Assembly: GCA_005888335.1 (NCBI GenBank)
Contig: VAWY01000142.1
Location: forward strand, 1 to 23,968
DNA length: 23,968 nucleotides
Direction: 5' to 3'
DNA from: Actinomycetota bacterium
Lineage (GTDB): Bacteria; Actinomycetota; Thermoleophilia; Solirubrobacterales; Solirubrobacteraceae
Shown: in pieces, positions 21,237-23,968 of the stretch
Position numbering within the stretch: the stretch's first letter is position 1
Layout of the letters: every line of letters starts with the position of its first letter
Position numbers and translations under genes: made by a program
Notes under the pieces: model-generated
Databases searched by the model: none
What the model saw: the letters and a program-made list of their open reading frames with translations, nothing else
What the model was told of the DNA's origin: nothing

Positions 21237-22645
21237 GCCGCCGCCGCGACCCCGTCGCCGATCCCGTGCGCGTCGTCGACGAGCGTCTCGGCGCAGCCCC
21301 CCTCCTGCGCAAGGCCTTCCACTACGTCTTCCCCGACCACTGGTCGTTCCTGCTCGGCGAGATCGCGCTCTACAGCTTCGTCATCCTCGTCGCGACCGGG
21401 ACGTACATCGCGCTGTTCTTCGAGCCGAGCAGCCACGAGAGCGTCTACCACGGCTCGTACGCGCCGCTGCAGGGCCACGTGGCCAGCGACGCCTACATCT
21501 CGACGATGCGCCTCTCGTTCGAGGTGCCCGCGGGGCTGCTCATGCGCCAGACGCACCACTGGGCCGCGCTCGTCTTCATCGCCGCGATCGTCGTGCACGT
21601 GATGCGCGTCTTCTTCACCGGCGCGTTCCGCAGGCCGCGCGAGCTCAACTGGGTCATCGGGGTCACCATGCTCGCCCTCGCGGTGCTCGAGGGGTTCCTC
21701 GGCTACTCGCTGGTCGACGACCTGATGTCCGGGATGGGGCTGGCCATCGCCTACGCCGTGGCGATCTCGATCCCCGGCGTCGGCGGGCAGGTCGCGACGC
21801 TGCTCTGGGACGGGCGCTTCCCCGGCTCGGACCACTTCTGGCCACGGCTGTTCATCGGTCACGTCTTCCTGCTGCCGGCGGTGCTGGCCACGCTGATCGG
21901 CCTCCACCTGGCGATCATCATGCGCCAGCACCACACGCAGTTCCCGGGGCGGGGGCGAACCGAGGGCAACGTGGTCGGGACGCCGCTGTGGCCCGGCTAC
22001 GCCCTGCGCACGCTCGGCTGGTTCTTCGCCGTCGCCGCGGTGCTCGTGCTGCTCGGCGGGCTCGTGCAGATCAACCCGATCTGGATCTGGGGCCCGTACG
22101 AGCCGTGGCAGTCGACCAACGGCGCGCAGCCCGACTGGTTCCTGGGCTGGCTGATCGGAGCGCTGCGCACGATGCCGCCGCTCGAGGCGCGCTTCGCGGG
22201 CCACACGTGGATCCCCAACCCGTTCTTCGGCGGGCTGCTGTTCCCGAGCGTCTGCTTCGGGCTGCTGTACCTGTGGCCGTGGCTCGAGCAGCGCTTCGTC
22301 ACGCGCGACCGCCGGCGCCACGAGCTGCTCGACCGCCCGCGCGACAACCCGCTGCGCACCGCCATCGGCGCCGGCTTCTTCACGTGGGTGACGGTGGTCT
22401 TCATCGCCGGCGCGGCCGACCGCATCCTCGTCACGATCGGCTTCCCGTACGAGGGGCAGATCTGGTTCTTCCGGATCGCCGACTTCGTCGCCCCGCCGGT
22501 CGTCGCGCTGCTGACGTACGCCGCCTGCCGCGAGCTGCAGCGCTCGGAACTGCACCCTCTGCGGGCCTTCGCCGGGCGGCGCGTACGTCGCACGGCGGCC
22601 GGCGGCTTCGTTGCCGAGCCCGAGCGTGGGGTAGCACGCGAATGA
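21233..22645 (+). CDS. qcrB: Cytochrome b subunit of the menaquinol-cytochrome c reductase
   Basis: This 470-residue membrane protein carries both b hemes and the quinol-oxidation site. Heme ligands are His108 and His122 in helix B ('QTHHW', 'VVHVMRVF') and His210 and His225 in helix D ('FIGHVFLLP', 'GLHLAIIMRQHH'). The spacings are 14 and 15 residues, the second being the cytochrome b6-type spacing. The quinol-site motif PEWY is replaced by 'PDWF' (300-303). Several more helices follow to about residue 430. It is shorter than many actinobacterial QcrB proteins, lacking a long C-terminal extension. GTG 21233 overlaps the qcrA stop (GTGA). It closes the respiratory run. Confidence 0.95.
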   Translation: MSRRRDPVADPVRVVDERLGAAPLLRKAFHYVFPDHWSFLLGEIALYSFVILVATGTYIALFFEPSSHESVYHGSYAPLQGHVASDAYISTMRLSFEVPAGLLMRQTHHWAALVFIAAIVVHVMRVFFTGAFRRPRELNWVIGVTMLALAVLEGFLGYSLVDDLMSGMGLAIAYAVAISIPGVGGQVATLLWDGRFPGSDHFWPRLFIGHVFLLPAVLATLIGLHLAIIMRQHHTQFPGRGRTEGNVVGTPLWPGYALRTLGWFFAVAAVLVLLGGLVQINPIWIWGPYEPWQSTNGAQPDWFLGWLIGALRTMPPLEARFAGHTWIPNPFFGGLLFPSVCFGLLYLWPWLEQRFVTRDRRRHELLDRPRDNPLRTAIGAGFFTWVTVVFIAGAADRILVTIGFPYEGQIWFFRIADFVAPPVVALLTYAACRELQRSELHPLRAFAGRRVRRTAAGGFVAEPERGVARE

Positions 22646-22648
22646 CAG

Positions 22649-23770
22649 ATGCCAGTGTTGCGGCGCTCATCCGACCCCGTGCGCGCCGTGCTTCTCGCCG
22701 GCGCGCTGGTCGCGGCCTGGCTGCTGTTCCGCGAGCTGGCCACGCTGCTCGTCCTGGTCGTCATCACGCTGGTCATCGCGATCCCGCTCGACGCGTGCGC
22801 CTCGCGCCTCGAGCCGCGCGGCGTCCCGCGGCCGGCGGGTGCCGCGATCGCCCTGATCGCGGGCCTGGCCGTCCTCGGCGGCGTGCTCGCGCTGGTCATC
22901 CCGCCGTTCGTCGACCAGCTCCAGCGCTTCGTCGACGCCGTCCCGGGCATCCTGTCCGACCTCCACCCCCGGCTGCACCACCTCACCGGCGGCGGGCCCA
23001 GGGACGCCGGCGTGCGCGTTCGGGACATCCTGCAGGGCTACCTCGACAAGCCGCTGCGGCTGCTCGGCCCGATCGCGTCGATCGGGCTGGGCGTGGCCGG
23101 CGTCGTCGGCACGCTCATCCTCGTCCTGATGACGGCGTACTACGTGGCCTCGCGCCCCGAGCCCCTCGTCGACGGCCTGCTCAGCCTGTTCCCCGAGCGC
23201 CGCCGGCCCGAGGTCTGCGAGACGCTGGCCGAGCTGCGCAGCGCGTGGATCGGCTGGCTGCAGGGCGTGGGCGTGGACATGGCCGTCAGCGGCGTCCTGC
23301 TCTACGTCGGCCTGCGCCTCGTCGGGCTGCAGTACGCGATCGTCTTCGCGGCGCTGTCGGCGCTGCTGGTCGTGGTGCCGTATCTGGGCTCGATCGCCGG
23401 CGCCGTGCCGCCGGTGGCCGTCGGCCTGGCCGACTCGCCCGGGAAGGCCCTGGTGGTCCTGGGCGTGTACGTCGTGGTGCAGCAGGTCGAGGGCAACGTG
23501 ATCGTCCCGCTGGTCATGTCGCGCACCACCCGGATCCACCCCGCGGCGATCGTCGTCGGCGTGGTCGTCGTCGGGCGGGTGCTGGGGTTCGTCGGGTTGT
23601 TCGTCGCCGTGCCGCTGATCTCGGCGACGCTCATCCTCGTGCGCCGGCTGTGGGTCGAGCCGATGCGGCGGGCAGACGAGACGCCGGCGCGGGCGACGCG
23701 GACGATCGCGCCGGCCGAGGCGGCGCCGGCGATGGAGGGGACGCCGCCGGGGGAGACGTTGTTGCGGTAG
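22649..23770 (+). CDS. AI-2E family transporter (TqsA/YdiK-like permease)
   Basis: This 373-residue membrane protein has about seven to eight helices. Paired N-terminal helices ('AVLLAGALVAAWLLF', 'LATLLVLVVITLVIAIPL') are followed by 'GAAIALIAGLAVLGGVLALVIPPFVDQLQ', a soluble stretch and the family's conserved C-terminal half: 'LSALLVVVPYLGSIAGAVPPVAVGL', 'QQVEGNVIVPLVMSRTTRIHPAAIVVGVVVVGRVLGFVGLFVAVPL'. The family was named for autoinducer-2 export, but most members have no proven substrate and some act as Na+/H+ antiporters. It starts 3 bases after the qcrB stop, so it may ride on the respiratory transcript. The ATG at 22649 has only a weak ribosome site; a GTG six bases later is possible. 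Confidence 0.92.
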   Translation: MPVLRRSSDPVRAVLLAGALVAAWLLFRELATLLVLVVITLVIAIPLDACASRLEPRGVPRPAGAAIALIAGLAVLGGVLALVIPPFVDQLQRFVDAVPGILSDLHPRLHHLTGGGPRDAGVRVRDILQGYLDKPLRLLGPIASIGLGVAGVVGTLILVLMTAYYVASRPEPLVDGLLSLFPERRRPEVCETLAELRSAWIGWLQGVGVDMAVSGVLLYVGLRLVGLQYAIVFAALSALLVVVPYLGSIAGAVPPVAVGLADSPGKALVVLGVYVVVQQVEGNVIVPLVMSRTTRIHPAAIVVGVVVVGRVLGFVGLFVAVPLISATLILVRRLWVEPMRRADETPARATRTIAPAEAAPAMEGTPPGETLLR

Positions 23771-23968
23771 GGGAGTTGTGGGGGTTTGGTGGTTGCGCTC
23801 GGCGCGGTTTCGTTGCGGCGGGTCGCGGCCGCGCTGGTGGCACCGAGGGGAAAAGAGCCTGGTCTGCGCCCGGGCCGAGCGGCAAAGCGCCAGGGGCGGT
23901 GACCCGGGGCCACGAGAGTGGGATCGACCGCCTATATCGCGGTCGATCGCTCTCTCGCCTGCGGCCGA
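23771..23968. other. Intergenic end region without a supported gene
   Basis: These 198 bases hold no frame with coding character on either strand that is not a continuation of a shadow frame. G-runs and T-rich patches just after the transporter stop do not form a clear terminator. The notable feature is the inverted repeat at 23922-23948, described separately. A gene may begin to the right of the window. Confidence 0.5.
23922..23948. repeat. Perfect 10-bp inverted repeat around an AT-rich centre, possible operator
   Basis: GATCGACCGC (23922-23931) and its exact reverse complement GCGGTCGATC (23939-23948) flank the 7-base centre CTATATC. The centre is the only AT-rich spot in the vicinity and resembles a -10 box. 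The shape suits a dimeric regulator's operator overlapping a promoter, or a short hairpin; there is no T-tract for a terminator. Confidence 0.55.

Noticed and set aside
21077..22555. A 492-residue minus-strand frame antisense to qcrB
   Set aside because: It is highly charged low-complexity text opposite a fully recognisable cytochrome b.
23302..23913. A 203-residue minus-strand frame at the right end
   Set aside because: It is mainly antisense to the AI-2E-type transporter, consists of Thr/Ala/Arg-rich text and has no start signal.
23771..23921. A tRNA or other structured RNA after the transporter
   Set aside because: I could not build a cloverleaf or a recognisable riboswitch; the few short palindromes are GC-rich and unconvincing.

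Overview
The window is a gene-dense, very GC-rich stretch (mostly well above 70% GC by eye) from an actinobacterial chromosome. The best guess is class Thermoleophilia (Solirubrobacterales-like). The reasons are the composition, the frequent GTG/TTG starts, the menaquinol-type qcrCAB genes, and a secreted protein ending in an Arg-rich beta domain with a '[10 protein letters not shown]' motif that I associate with this lineage. I see no transposase, integrase, tRNA, rRNA or CRISPR array. No stretch over 300 bases lacks a gene.

Layout. Positions 1-3899 are all minus strand: a partial SRPBCC-like protein with a repeated Ala/Pro tail, a secreted ScyD/ScyE-type beta-propeller, a four-helix DUF2269-like membrane protein, and a large subunit of a B12-dependent acyl-CoA (methylmalonyl-CoA) mutase. 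A divergent promoter region (3900-3989) leads to a secreted protein (3990-5672) of lower GC. From 5765 to 11682 on the plus strand lies a tight cluster: S9 peptidase, a fused MoaD-MoaE molybdopterin synthase, selA, selB and a MOSC-domain protein. The selenium and molybdenum genes touch or overlap. fdhD, the sulfurtransferase for formate dehydrogenase, lies at 15411-16169 on the minus strand. Together these point to a molybdenum/selenocysteine formate dehydrogenase encoded outside the window. Between them are a ferritin divergent from a Cys-rich 60-residue protein, a UDP-glucuronate decarboxylase-like enzyme, a polyprenyl glycosylphosphotransferase for exopolysaccharide, and a small ABM-like protein.

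From 16301 to 22645 seven overlapping plus-strand genes encode a nearly complete menaquinol-to-oxygen branch: oxidase subunits II and I, a small membrane protein, CtaG, diheme QcrC, Rieske QcrA and cytochrome b QcrB. An AI-2E-type transporter follows after 3 bases. The last 198 bases carry no gene that I can support, but contain a perfect 10-bp inverted repeat around an AT-rich centre.

The most notable points are: (i) the oxidase subunit I lacks the usual E, K and D proton-path residues, and subunit II has a NosZ-like Trp in its CuA loop; (ii) the MoaD-MoaE fusion buries the catalytic Gly-Gly, so it should need cleavage; (iii) many genes have a TANNNT hexamer only 6-8 bases before the start codon, as expected for leaderless mRNAs, including a 26-bp divergent pair whose two -10 boxes share one TA step.
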